A program made the position numbers and the translations under genes. The notes beneath the pieces were generated by a model. It made no database searches. It was not told where the DNA came from and worked only from the letters and a program-made list of their open reading frames with translations. From Pseudonocardia sp. MH-G8 (GTDB taxonomy: Bacteria; Actinomycetota; Actinomycetes; Mycobacteriales; Pseudonocardiaceae), in contig NZ_NKYF01000048.1 of NCBI RefSeq assembly GCF_002262885.1, positions 1-38,693 of the forward strand: a DNA stretch of 38,693 bases. The letters are read 5' to 3'. Shown in pieces: positions 16,068-23,406 of the stretch (position 1 is the first letter of the stretch; every line of letters starts with the position of its first letter).

Positions 16068-17180
16068 TCAGCAGATTCTCGGCAGCGGGTCGCCGACGAG
16101 CATGTCGACGATCCGGGTGCCGCCGAAGCCGGTACGCAGCACCACGGTCGCTTCCGGTTCCGCCACGACCGTGCCGATCTCGACAGCACCGTCACCGAGC
16201 GGCTGCGCACGCAGCGCCGCAAGCCCGGCCGCGGCCTCGTCCGGCGCCACGACGGCCAGGAACTTGCCCTCGTTGGCGACGTAGAGCGGGTCGATGCCGA
16301 GCATCTCGCAGGCCCCGTTCACCACCGGCCGCACCGGCAGCCGCTGCTCGTCGAGCACGACACCGAGGCCGCTGACCCGCGCCAGCTCGTTGCAGACGGT
16401 CCCGACGCCGCCACGGGTCGGGTCGCGCAGCCACCGGGTGGACGGCGCGGCCGCCAGCAGCGCCTCGACCAACCCGCTCACGGCCGCCGTGTCCGAGCGG
16501 ATGTCGGCTTCGATCGCGAGATCGCCGCGGGCCAGCATGATGGCCATCCCGTGGTCGCCCATCGGCCCGGAGAGCAGCACCTTGTCCCCCGGGCGCACGG
16601 CGGCTGCCGAGAGCTCCCGCCCGGCAGGCACCAGACCGATGCCTGCGGTGGTGATGAACAGCCCGTCGGCCGCGCCCTTGGGCACGACCTTCGTGTCGCC
16701 CGTGACGATCTGCACGCCCGCAGCGGCGGCCGCGCCGGCCATGTCGGCGACGATCTCCTTGAGCTCCGTGATCGGGAAGCCCTCCTCGAGCACGAACGCG
16801 GCCGAGACCCACGACGGCACCGCTCCGGCCATCGCCAGATCGTTGACGGTGCCGTGCACGGCCAGATGCCCGATCGAACCACCGGGGAAGCGCAGGGGCT
16901 GCACCACGAACGAGTCGGTGGACATCGCCAGCCGCTCGCCGCTGGGCAGCGTGACCACGGCGCCGTCGCCGAGCGACTCGAGCAGCGGGTTGCGGAACGC
17001 CTCGACGAACACCGCGTCCACCAGCGCCGCGGACGACTTCCCGCCCGCACCGTGGGCCATGGTCACGATCTCGTCGCGCAGCCGGGGCCGGCGCCTGCGG
17101 AACGCCTCGATCCGTTCGATGACCTCGCCCTCGGCGAAGGTCGGGCCCGACGACAGGTACTCGTTGACGGTCCTGCTCAT
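16068..17180 (-). CDS. hypE: Hydrogenase maturation protein HypE
   Basis: The protein has 370 residues of the PurM/AIR synthase-like fold. HypE dehydrates the thiocarbamate at its C-terminal Cys to thiocyanate, supplying the cyanide ligands. The expected C-terminus PRIC is present. Other signatures are IVTMAHGAGGKSS, LAMSTDSFVVQPLRFPGGSI, GHLAVHGTVNDLAMAGAVP, VTGDTKVVPKGA (ATP site) and LRDPTRGGVGTVCNELA. The frame is open further upstream, but ATG 17180 overlaps the preceding stop (ATGA) and gives the family N-terminus with a short extension. Confidence 0.96.
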   Translation of the reverse strand: MSRTVNEYLSSGPTFAEGEVIERIEAFRRRRPRLRDEIVTMAHGAGGKSSAALVDAVFVEAFRNPLLESLGDGAVVTLPSGERLAMSTDSFVVQPLRFPGGSIGHLAVHGTVNDLAMAGAVPSWVSAAFVLEEGFPITELKEIVADMAGAAAAAGVQIVTGDTKVVPKGAADGLFITTAGIGLVPAGRELSAAAVRPGDKVLLSGPMGDHGMAIMLARGDLAIEADIRSDTAAVSGLVEALLAAAPSTRWLRDPTRGGVGTVCNELARVSGLGVVLDEQRLPVRPVVNGACEMLGIDPLYVANEGKFLAVVAPDEAAAGLAALRAQPLGDGAVEIGTVVAEPEATVVLRTGFGGTRIVDMLVGDPLPRIC

Positions 17181-17845
17181 GCTTCGTCCGTTCCGTGCTC
17201 GTGCACCGTGGCCCACAGCTGGTAGCCCAACAGCGCTTGCGACTCCTGGATGCGGTGCACGCTCTGCGACGCGACGACGAAGCACACGTCGACGTCGCGG
17301 CTCGTCGCGAACTGCCCGCCGTCGTAGCCTGCGAAGCCGACGGTGTACATGCCGCGCCGCTTCGCCTCCCGCAGCCCGGCGGTCAGATCGGCCGAGCTGC
17401 CGCTGGTGGACATCGCCACCGCGATGTCCCCGGCGTCACCCCTGGCGATCAGCTGCCGGGCGAACACGAGCTCGAAGCCGACGTCGTTGCCCAGAGCGGT
17501 GAGGATCGCCTGGTCGGCGGTCAGCGACCAGGCAGGCAGCGCGCGCCCCACGGGAGGACGGGCGAACAGGGCGGCCAGCGTGCCGGCATCGGTCGAGCTG
17601 CCGCCGTTGCCGAAGGTGAACAGCCGCCCGCCCGCGGCGAACCGCCGCGCCATCTCGGCACCGGCTGTGGCCAGCCCGTCCGCGCCCGCCTCCAGCGTGG
17701 CCCGGCGCAGCGCCGCGCTCTCGGTTGCCTTGGCGCGCGCCGACGCCGCGAGGTCGGCGAGCAGCGCCCGGGGGTCACGTTCCTGTGCATCGATGAAGGG
17801 GTAGAGGAAATCGGTCGCCTCTCCGGCCCCGGTCGGCTGTGTCAT
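17177..17845 (-). CDS. SIS-domain protein, GmhA/phosphoheptose isomerase-like
   Basis: The protein has 222 residues. It carries a SIS fold with the sugar-phosphate loop LFTFGNGGSSTDAGTLAALF (Ser-rich phosphate site), TALGNDVGFELVFARQL, and IAVAMSTSGSSADLTAGLRE as the second Ser/Thr loop. This resembles D-sedoheptulose 7-phosphate isomerase GmhA. Placed between an SIS-HypC fusion and hypE, and overlapping both by 4 nt, it is unlikely to serve heptose synthesis. SIS genes recur in actinobacterial Huc-type clusters as far as I recall, with unknown role. Binding of a sugar phosphate that supports CO/CN ligand synthesis or links maturation to Calvin-cycle intermediates is speculative. Confidence 0.85.
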   Translation of the reverse strand: MTQPTGAGEATDFLYPFIDAQERDPRALLADLAASARAKATESAALRRATLEAGADGLATAGAEMARRFAAGGRLFTFGNGGSSTDAGTLAALFARPPVGRALPAWSLTADQAILTALGNDVGFELVFARQLIARGDAGDIAVAMSTSGSSADLTAGLREAKRRGMYTVGFAGYDGGQFATSRDVDVCFVVASQSVHRIQESQALLGYQLWATVHEHGTDEA

Positions 17846-18567
17846 TCGCTGTCCTCCTCACGCACCGTGCTGATCGCCATGCCCGCGTGCACGAGCAGGA
17901 GCTGGCCGGGCTCGACCGGATCGACGAGTACGGTCGCGACCGACTCGATGCCCTCGGCGGTGCGGACCCTGGCCGATCCGGACCTGGACGGCGACACGAC
18001 CTCGCCGAGCCTGCCCTCGTCGCTGCACGTGATGCACACCTCGTCGGTGCACTCCGCCTGGTCGGCCACCAGCAGCCCCGGATGCTCGAAGCACACGTGG
18101 GTCAGCTCCCAGAGCAGGTGGTAGAGCAGCACGAACCCGCCGGTGGCCGGCACCCGTGGATCGGGGTCCTCGATCCACAGCACGTGGTCGGCCGCGCCCG
18201 CGGGCGGCCGCGCCCCGCTGCCGATCCAGATCGTGGTGGCACCCCAGGCCGGAGCCCGCCGCATGACGGCGCGCACGTCGGCGTCGGCCGCACTCGCCAC
18301 CGCGACCACGATGTCGCCGGAGCGGACCGACACGCGGGCGGACCCGACGAGGTCGCGCCCGGTCAGCGCCACCGCGGGCAGCGCCTTCTTGCCCACGATC
18401 ACCGGGTGCACGAACTCGACCGCGACGTGCTGTGCGTGCGGCTCCCACGCCGGCGCCAGGCACCACATGGTGGCCCCGGCCGAGAACCGGCGCGCCAGTG
18501 CGAACGACGCGGCGGCGAGATCGTCCGACAGCCCCTCGTCGATGCCATGGTCGACCACGGTCGTCAT
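17842..18567 (-). CDS. SIS domain fused to a HypC-like domain
   Basis: The protein has 241 residues. Residues about 10-160 form an SIS-like region: DDLAAASFALARRFSAGATM, VGSARVSVRSGDIVVAVASA and APAWGATTIWIGSG. Residues about 172-241 resemble HypC/HupF: ECTDEVCITCSDEGRLGEV, then a beta-barrel ending PGQLLLVHAGMAISTVREE, close to the HypC ending (V..HAGFALSRIDE). In true HypC the reactive Cys is residue 2. Here the equivalent (C178 or C181) is internal and part of a C-x4-C-x2-C cluster (C173, C178, C181), so ordinary Cys2 chemistry is impossible without processing. Four-base overlaps with both neighbours (hypC, SIS gene) show tight coupling. Confidence 0.75.
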   Translation of the reverse strand: MTTVVDHGIDEGLSDDLAAASFALARRFSAGATMWCLAPAWEPHAQHVAVEFVHPVIVGKKALPAVALTGRDLVGSARVSVRSGDIVVAVASAADADVRAVMRRAPAWGATTIWIGSGARPPAGAADHVLWIEDPDPRVPATGGFVLLYHLLWELTHVCFEHPGLLVADQAECTDEVCITCSDEGRLGEVVSPSRSGSARVRTAEGIESVATVLVDPVEPGQLLLVHAGMAISTVREEDSE

Positions 18568-18818
18568 GACGGAACCACGCCTTCGTCCCCGAAGACGCCG
18601 TACTCGGCCATGGTCGCCAGCGTGAGCCGCGCCGAGTCCTCGTCGATGCGGCTCAGCGCGAAGCCGGCGTGCGCGATGGTGTACTCACCCACCCGCAGGT
18701 CCGGCAGGTAGGCCAGGCAGAGGTTCTTCACCTCGCCCGGGAACTCCACCCGTGCCATCCGGGCGCCGGACTCGTCGTCCCAGATCTCCGCCACCCGCCC
18801 CGGGATTCCCAGACACAT
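18564..18818 (-). CDS. hypC: HypC-family hydrogenase chaperone, first copy
   Basis: The protein has 84 residues. It begins MCLGIPGRVAEI with the essential Cys2 and ends its core with YTIAHAGFALSRIDEDSA. HypC binds HypD and escorts the Fe(CN)2CO unit to the apo-large subunit. It starts 3 nt after the hypF stop and overlaps the SIS-HypC fusion by 4 nt. Two stand-alone HypC proteins could divide labour between HypD binding and large-subunit binding, as HypC/HybG or HupF/HypC pairs do elsewhere. Confidence 0.95.
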   Translation of the reverse strand: MCLGIPGRVAEIWDDESGARMARVEFPGEVKNLCLAYLPDLRVGEYTIAHAGFALSRIDEDSARLTLATMAEYGVFGDEGVVPS

Positions 18819-18821
18819 CGC

Positions 18822-21194
18822 TCAACCCTCCTGATCCGATGCCGGTCCGGCGGTCGCCGCCAGCACCGACACCGCCGCTTGTCCGAGCGCCAGGCCGCCG
18901 TCGTTGGGCGGCACCACGCGGTGGGTCAGCACCTCGTACCCGGCCGCTGCCAGGCGCCGACGGCATTGCCGCAGCAGCAGCACGTTCTGGAAGACCCCGC
19001 CGGTGAGACCCACCGTGCGCACGGTTCCCGCAACCTGACCGACGACCGTCACCACCGCCGCCGCCACGGCGACGTGGAACGCCATGGCGAGCTGCGCGGG
19101 TGCCGCCCCGGCGCGCAGCGCCACCACCGTGTCCCGCACCAGCGGGGCCGCGTCGATCGAGCCGTCGGCGTGCACGGCCAGGCCCGGCCACGCCACATCG
19201 ACGGCGAGGTCGTCCGCCTCCGCGGCCAGCACCTCCAGCTCGATGGCGGCCTGGCCCTCGTAGGAGATCCGGTGGCGGACGCCGAGCAGCGACGCCACGG
19301 CGTCGAACAGTCGCCCCATGCTGGTGGTGGGGACGCAGCCCACTCCGGTGTCGAGCTGCGATCGCAGCGCGGCGAGCTCCGCGGGGGTCGCGGCACGGAC
19401 CGGCGCCAGGTCGTCGGCCCACTCGACGCCTGCCGCTCGTGCGTGCGCCAGCGCCATCCGCCAGGGATTGCGCACGGCGTGGTCCCCGCCGGGCAGCGGG
19501 ACCGCGGCGAGGTGCCCGGCGCGGACGAACCGGTGGCTGTCGCTGCCCAGCACGAGTACCTCGCCGCCCCACACGGTCGCGTCGCAGCCGTAGCCGGTGC
19601 CGTCGAACGCGATCCCGACGATCGGCTCGCCGAGCCGTCCGTGCTCGGCCAGCAGGGAAACGACGTGCGCGTGGTGGTGCTGGACGAGGTCCAGCGGGCG
19701 GTCGCCGGCATGCCGCTCGGCCCACGCGCTGGTCAGGTAGGAGGGATGCAGATCGGCGACGAGCCGGGCAGGCGTGCCCCGGAGGTCGCAGAGCTGGGCG
19801 ACGGACCGCTCGAACGCCCGCAGCGTCTCCAGCGTGCCCATGTCCCCGACGTGGGCCGAGCAGAACGCCCGCCGCCCGTCGGTGAGGCAGAAGGTGTTCT
19901 TGAGCTCGGCGCCGACCGCGAGCACGGGGGGCCCGTCGAGCCGCAGGTCGACCGGCAGCGGGGCGTAGCCGCGCGAGCGGCGGATCGGCAGCTCGTGGCC
20001 GTCGACCACCCGCACGACCGAGTCGTCGCAGGGGACGTGGATCGGCCGGTCGTGGTCGAGTACCCCGTCGCAGAGCGCGGGCAACCGGTCCGCCGCGTCG
20101 TCGGCTGTGTAGCAGATCGGCTCGTCCGAACGGTTCGCGCTGGTCAGCACGATCGCCTCCGGGACTCCGGTGCCGGCGCCGGGCACCGGCGCCAGCAGGA
20201 GGTGGTGCACCGGGGAGTAGGGCAGCACGATCCCGAGCAGTGGGCTGTCCGGTGCGACGCCACCGGCCACCGGTGCACCGGGCCGCCGGCGCACCAGCAC
20301 CACCGGGCGGGCCGGCGAGCACAGCACCTCCGCCTCCGCGGAGTCGATCTCCGCGTACCGGCGGGCCACGTCGAGATCGCGGACCAGCACGGCGAACGGC
20401 TTGCCACCGCGGGCCTTGCGCGAGCGCAGGTCCGCCACCGCGGACTCGTCGTCCGCGGCACAGGCCAGGTGGTAGCCGCCGATGCCCTTGATCGCCACCA
20501 CCCGGCCGGCGCCGAGCGCGCGCTGGGCCGCGGTGAGCGCAGCGTCGGCCCCGGTGACCCGGTCCTGGCCCTCGGCGAACCCCTGTCCGTCGGTGAACCA
20601 CAGCGACGGCCCGCAGTCGGGGCACGCGACGGGCTGCGCGTGGAAGCGGCGGTCGGCGGGATCGTGGTACTCGGTGGCGCACCGGTGGCACAGCTCGAAC
20701 CCGGCCATCGTGGTGTCGGGCCGGTCATAGGGGAGCGCCCGGATGATGGTGAACCGCGGGCCGCAGTTGGTGCACGTGATGAACGGGTGCCGATGGCGGC
20801 GGTCGGCCGGGTCGAACAGCTCTCGCAGGCAGTCGTCGCACACCGCGACGTCCGCCGGGACGGCGGTCGCCGCGCCGTCGCCCGCCCGGCTCGCGACGAT
20901 CCGGAAAGGCGTGCCGCGATCCGGCTCCGGCGGCACGTCCGCCCAGCCGACGTCGGTGATCGCGGCGAGGGGCGGCGCCTCGTCGCGCAGCCGGCGGGCG
21001 AACTCGTCGATCACCGGGGCCGCACCCTGGACCTCGATGAACACGGCCGCGGAGTCGTTGCCGACCAGCCCCCCGAGGTGGAGCTCGCGGGCCAGCCGGT
21101 GCACGAACGGGCGGAAGCCCACGCCCTGGACGACCCCGGTGACGGTGAACCGGCGGCGCGTCGGGGCGGGTACCACAGTGGTGGTTGTGTCCAT
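18822..21194 (-). CDS. hypF: Carbamoyltransferase HypF
   Basis: The protein has 790 residues. HypF makes carbamoyl-adenylate from carbamoyl phosphate and passes the carbamoyl group to HypE for cyanide synthesis. Domains in order: acylphosphatase (VTGVVQGVGFRPFVHRLA, residues about 16-33); two zinc fingers (CDDCLRELFDP, CTNCGPRFT, CHRCATEY, CPDCGPS); a YrdC-like domain (VVAIKGIGGYHLACAADD, GGKPFAVLVRDLD, LTSANRSDEPI); and a Kae1-like domain (VQHHHAHVVSLLAEHG, VGIAFDGTGYGCD, LTGGVFQNVLL). It starts at ATG 21194, sharing a base with the NHL gene stop. All domains look complete. Confidence 0.97.
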   Translation of the reverse strand: MDTTTTVVPAPTRRRFTVTGVVQGVGFRPFVHRLARELHLGGLVGNDSAAVFIEVQGAAPVIDEFARRLRDEAPPLAAITDVGWADVPPEPDRGTPFRIVASRAGDGAATAVPADVAVCDDCLRELFDPADRRHRHPFITCTNCGPRFTIIRALPYDRPDTTMAGFELCHRCATEYHDPADRRFHAQPVACPDCGPSLWFTDGQGFAEGQDRVTGADAALTAAQRALGAGRVVAIKGIGGYHLACAADDESAVADLRSRKARGGKPFAVLVRDLDVARRYAEIDSAEAEVLCSPARPVVLVRRRPGAPVAGGVAPDSPLLGIVLPYSPVHHLLLAPVPGAGTGVPEAIVLTSANRSDEPICYTADDAADRLPALCDGVLDHDRPIHVPCDDSVVRVVDGHELPIRRSRGYAPLPVDLRLDGPPVLAVGAELKNTFCLTDGRRAFCSAHVGDMGTLETLRAFERSVAQLCDLRGTPARLVADLHPSYLTSAWAERHAGDRPLDLVQHHHAHVVSLLAEHGRLGEPIVGIAFDGTGYGCDATVWGGEVLVLGSDSHRFVRAGHLAAVPLPGGDHAVRNPWRMALAHARAAGVEWADDLAPVRAATPAELAALRSQLDTGVGCVPTTSMGRLFDAVASLLGVRHRISYEGQAAIELEVLAAEADDLAVDVAWPGLAVHADGSIDAAPLVRDTVVALRAGAAPAQLAMAFHVAVAAAVVTVVGQVAGTVRTVGLTGGVFQNVLLLRQCRRRLAAAGYEVLTHRVVPPNDGGLALGQAAVSVLAATAGPASDQEG

Positions 21195-22387
21195 CAGTGC
21201 CGCCGCCAGATCACGACGCGGTTGTTCCCGGAGTCCGACACGGCGAGCCGGTCACCGCGCAGCGACAGCCCGTACGGCCAGCAGAGCGTGTCGTGCTTCA
21301 CCGCGGTCCACCGGTTCTCCCCGTTGGTCGCGAACGTCGGCTGGGCCAGCACGTGGTCGGCGCCGCGGCCGTCGGTCGGCACGCCGTCCCAGAGCAGTAC
21401 CCGGTTGTTGGCGGTGTCGGCGATCGCCAGCCGCTCGTCCACTCCGGGCGTCCCGTCGAGGCCGACCGCGTAGGGGAACCGGAAGCGCTTGTTGGTGTGC
21501 GGCCCGTACGGCCACTCGTCGGCGCCGTCGAACCCGCTCTGGCCGAGCACGAACGTCGCAGGAGCGTCGGCGTCGGGCATCGGCGACCAGCCGAGCAGCC
21601 GGTGGTTGCCGGCGTCCGCGACGAGCAGCAGATCATCGCGGCCGTTGATGTCGTGCGGCCAGCGGAAGCTCGCGGGCCCCGCCGCCGCGCCGCGGTTCTC
21701 GTCGCGCGCCGCGGGGTCGGGCTGGCCGAGCAGCACGTCGGCCGGGCGGCCCGGCTCCGGCAGCCCGCCGTCCCAGCCGAGCACGCGCCGGTTGCCGGTG
21801 TCGGCGATCCAGAACCGGTCGCCGACCATGGCGATCCCGAACGGCCAGTACAGCGAGGACGCCGAGCAGGTCCCGCCCTCGTTCGGCTCGACGGAGCCGG
21901 CGTCGGGCTGCCCGAGCACCATGTCCGGTGCCACATCGTCGGCGTGAGGCACCTCGTTCCAGACGAGGATGCGGTGGTGCCAGGCATCGGCCACGACCAG
22001 CCGCCCCTCGTGCACCAGTACGCCGGTGGGGAGATGCATCCCGCGCTCCGGCCCCCGCCCGCCCGCCGCGGGTCCCTCGGTCGTGCCGTCCGGTTGCCCG
22101 AGCACGACGTCGGCAGGCTGCTCATCGGTCTCGGGGACGCCATGCCAGATCAGCACGCGGTGGTTACCCGAATCGGCGACGACCAGGTGGTCCGCACCGA
22201 GGAAGACCGCACGCGGCGAGTACATCCACGCCATCGACGGCGTTGCCTGCGGCAACGCGAGCCCGCCGGTCGCCGGTGCGCCGAGCCATGTCTCCGGTTT
22301 CCAGCCGTCGGCCAGGCTGATCTCGGGCTCCGGGTCGAGCCGTGCAGGTCTGCCGCCGACGTTGTGCCGGACGGTCAACCGGCTCAT
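21194..22387 (-). CDS. NHL-repeat beta-propeller protein of the hydrogenase cluster
   Basis: The protein has 397 residues. Six repeats of the form (V/I)AD(S/T)xNxRVLxW are visible (GNHRVLIW, WHHRILVW, GNRRVLGW, GNHRLLGW, NNRVLLW, GNNRVVIW), most followed by a VLGQP-type strand, so a six-bladed propeller is predicted. There is no signal peptide, so it should be cytoplasmic like the hydrogenase. NHL proteins accompany group 2a hydrogenases in actinobacteria. Scaffolding between the enzyme and its Rieske-type partner, encoded by the adjacent gene, is a reasonable inference but unproven. It is tightly coupled to hypF downstream. Confidence 0.85.
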   Translation of the reverse strand: MSRLTVRHNVGGRPARLDPEPEISLADGWKPETWLGAPATGGLALPQATPSMAWMYSPRAVFLGADHLVVADSGNHRVLIWHGVPETDEQPADVVLGQPDGTTEGPAAGGRGPERGMHLPTGVLVHEGRLVVADAWHHRILVWNEVPHADDVAPDMVLGQPDAGSVEPNEGGTCSASSLYWPFGIAMVGDRFWIADTGNRRVLGWDGGLPEPGRPADVLLGQPDPAARDENRGAAAGPASFRWPHDINGRDDLLLVADAGNHRLLGWSPMPDADAPATFVLGQSGFDGADEWPYGPHTNKRFRFPYAVGLDGTPGVDERLAIADTANNRVLLWDGVPTDGRGADHVLAQPTFATNGENRWTAVKHDTLCWPYGLSLRGDRLAVSDSGNNRVVIWRRH

Positions 22388-22457
22388 CGCACGCCCTCGC
22401 TGCGCTCGGCCGGCGCTTCGCGGGGGCGCTGTGTCGATGATTCGCTCGCAAGCTCGC

Positions 22458-23393
22458 TCATGGCCCTACCCGGATCCACACCTGGTCATCGTCCACCCGC
22501 ATGGGCAGCTGCTCGAGCTGGGCGCCGGGAGAGGAGAGACACTCGCCCGACGTCGCGTCGTAGCAGAACCCGTGCCACGGGCAGGTCAGTGTCCCGTTGG
22601 AGGCATCGATCAGCGCATCGTCGAGCGGCAGGCCCTCGTGTGCGCACTCGTTGCGGTACGCGGTGAGCCGCTGTTCGAGATTCACCACGATCACCTGCGC
22701 CTGCGCGCCGGACTGCGAGGTGAGGTCGAACCGGCTGATGGCGCCTTCCGGGATGGCGTCCGCGCTCGCGGCGCGCACCCAGCCCTCCTTCGCCGGGTCG
22801 GGCCCGACCCACAGGGCGTCGAGCGGGATCAGCGTCGGGGAGGGCTCGTTGGGTAGCACCTCCACCGCCGTGACGGCCGGCACTCCCTCGATCATGGCGC
22901 CCTCGACGAGGTTGCGCAGGGTCACCGAGGACATGGAGCACCCGTTGCAGGCGCCGGAGAGCCGGACGAACGCGGTGCCGTCCTCGATACGGACGAGCGT
23001 GACGTCGCCGCCGTGGCTCTGCAGCTGTGGGCGCACATCGACCAGCACCCGGTTCCCCAGGGTCATGGGGTCCGGCCGCACGATCTCGTGCAGCGACAGC
23101 AGCAGGTGCACGACCGGGTCGTCGACCAGGTCGAACAGCACCGGTCGGGCGGCGTCGTCGGCCTTCATCCGGCGCACGATCGTCACCAGACCCGCCCGAT
23201 GGACTGCCTCCACCGCGGCCTTGAGCTCCTCGGCGACGGACCTGGCCGCAGGCTCCAGCCCGGCGAGCGCGCTCACCGCCCGATCGACGCGGCCGGCCAG
23301 CTCCTCGAAAGTGGGGTCGGCCCCGGTCGCGGCGGTCGGAGTCGCGTCCGGTGCGGTGGTGTCCGCCGATGTCTCGGCGACGGTCGTCGACAT
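22458..23393 (-). CDS. NifU-like/Rieske iron-sulfur fusion protein (HucE-like)
   Basis: The protein has 311 residues. After an Ala/Thr-rich N-terminus and a helical region (residues 27-105) comes a NifU C-terminal-like domain with SGACNGCSMSSVTLRN, Cys149 and Cys152. A Rieske [2Fe-2S] domain follows with CAH (Cys250, His252) and CPWHGF (Cys271, His274). The two-domain layout suggests an electron carrier that also holds or receives an Fe-S cluster. In mycobacterial Huc clusters a Rieske-type protein (HucE) is thought to take electrons from the hydrogenase towards menaquinone; this gene fits that role by position. It starts at ATG 23393 after GAGGAG. Confidence 0.85.
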   Translation of the reverse strand: MSTTVAETSADTTAPDATPTAATGADPTFEELAGRVDRAVSALAGLEPAARSVAEELKAAVEAVHRAGLVTIVRRMKADDAARPVLFDLVDDPVVHLLLSLHEIVRPDPMTLGNRVLVDVRPQLQSHGGDVTLVRIEDGTAFVRLSGACNGCSMSSVTLRNLVEGAMIEGVPAVTAVEVLPNEPSPTLIPLDALWVGPDPAKEGWVRAASADAIPEGAISRFDLTSQSGAQAQVIVVNLEQRLTAYRNECAHEGLPLDDALIDASNGTLTCPWHGFCYDATSGECLSSPGAQLEQLPMRVDDDQVWIRVGP

Positions 23394-23406
23394 GCTCGTC
23401 TCCTCG

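Noticed and set aside
18669..21473. 934-residue open frame antisense to hypF
   Set aside because: Composition artefact of the opposite strand; hypF has full domain support.
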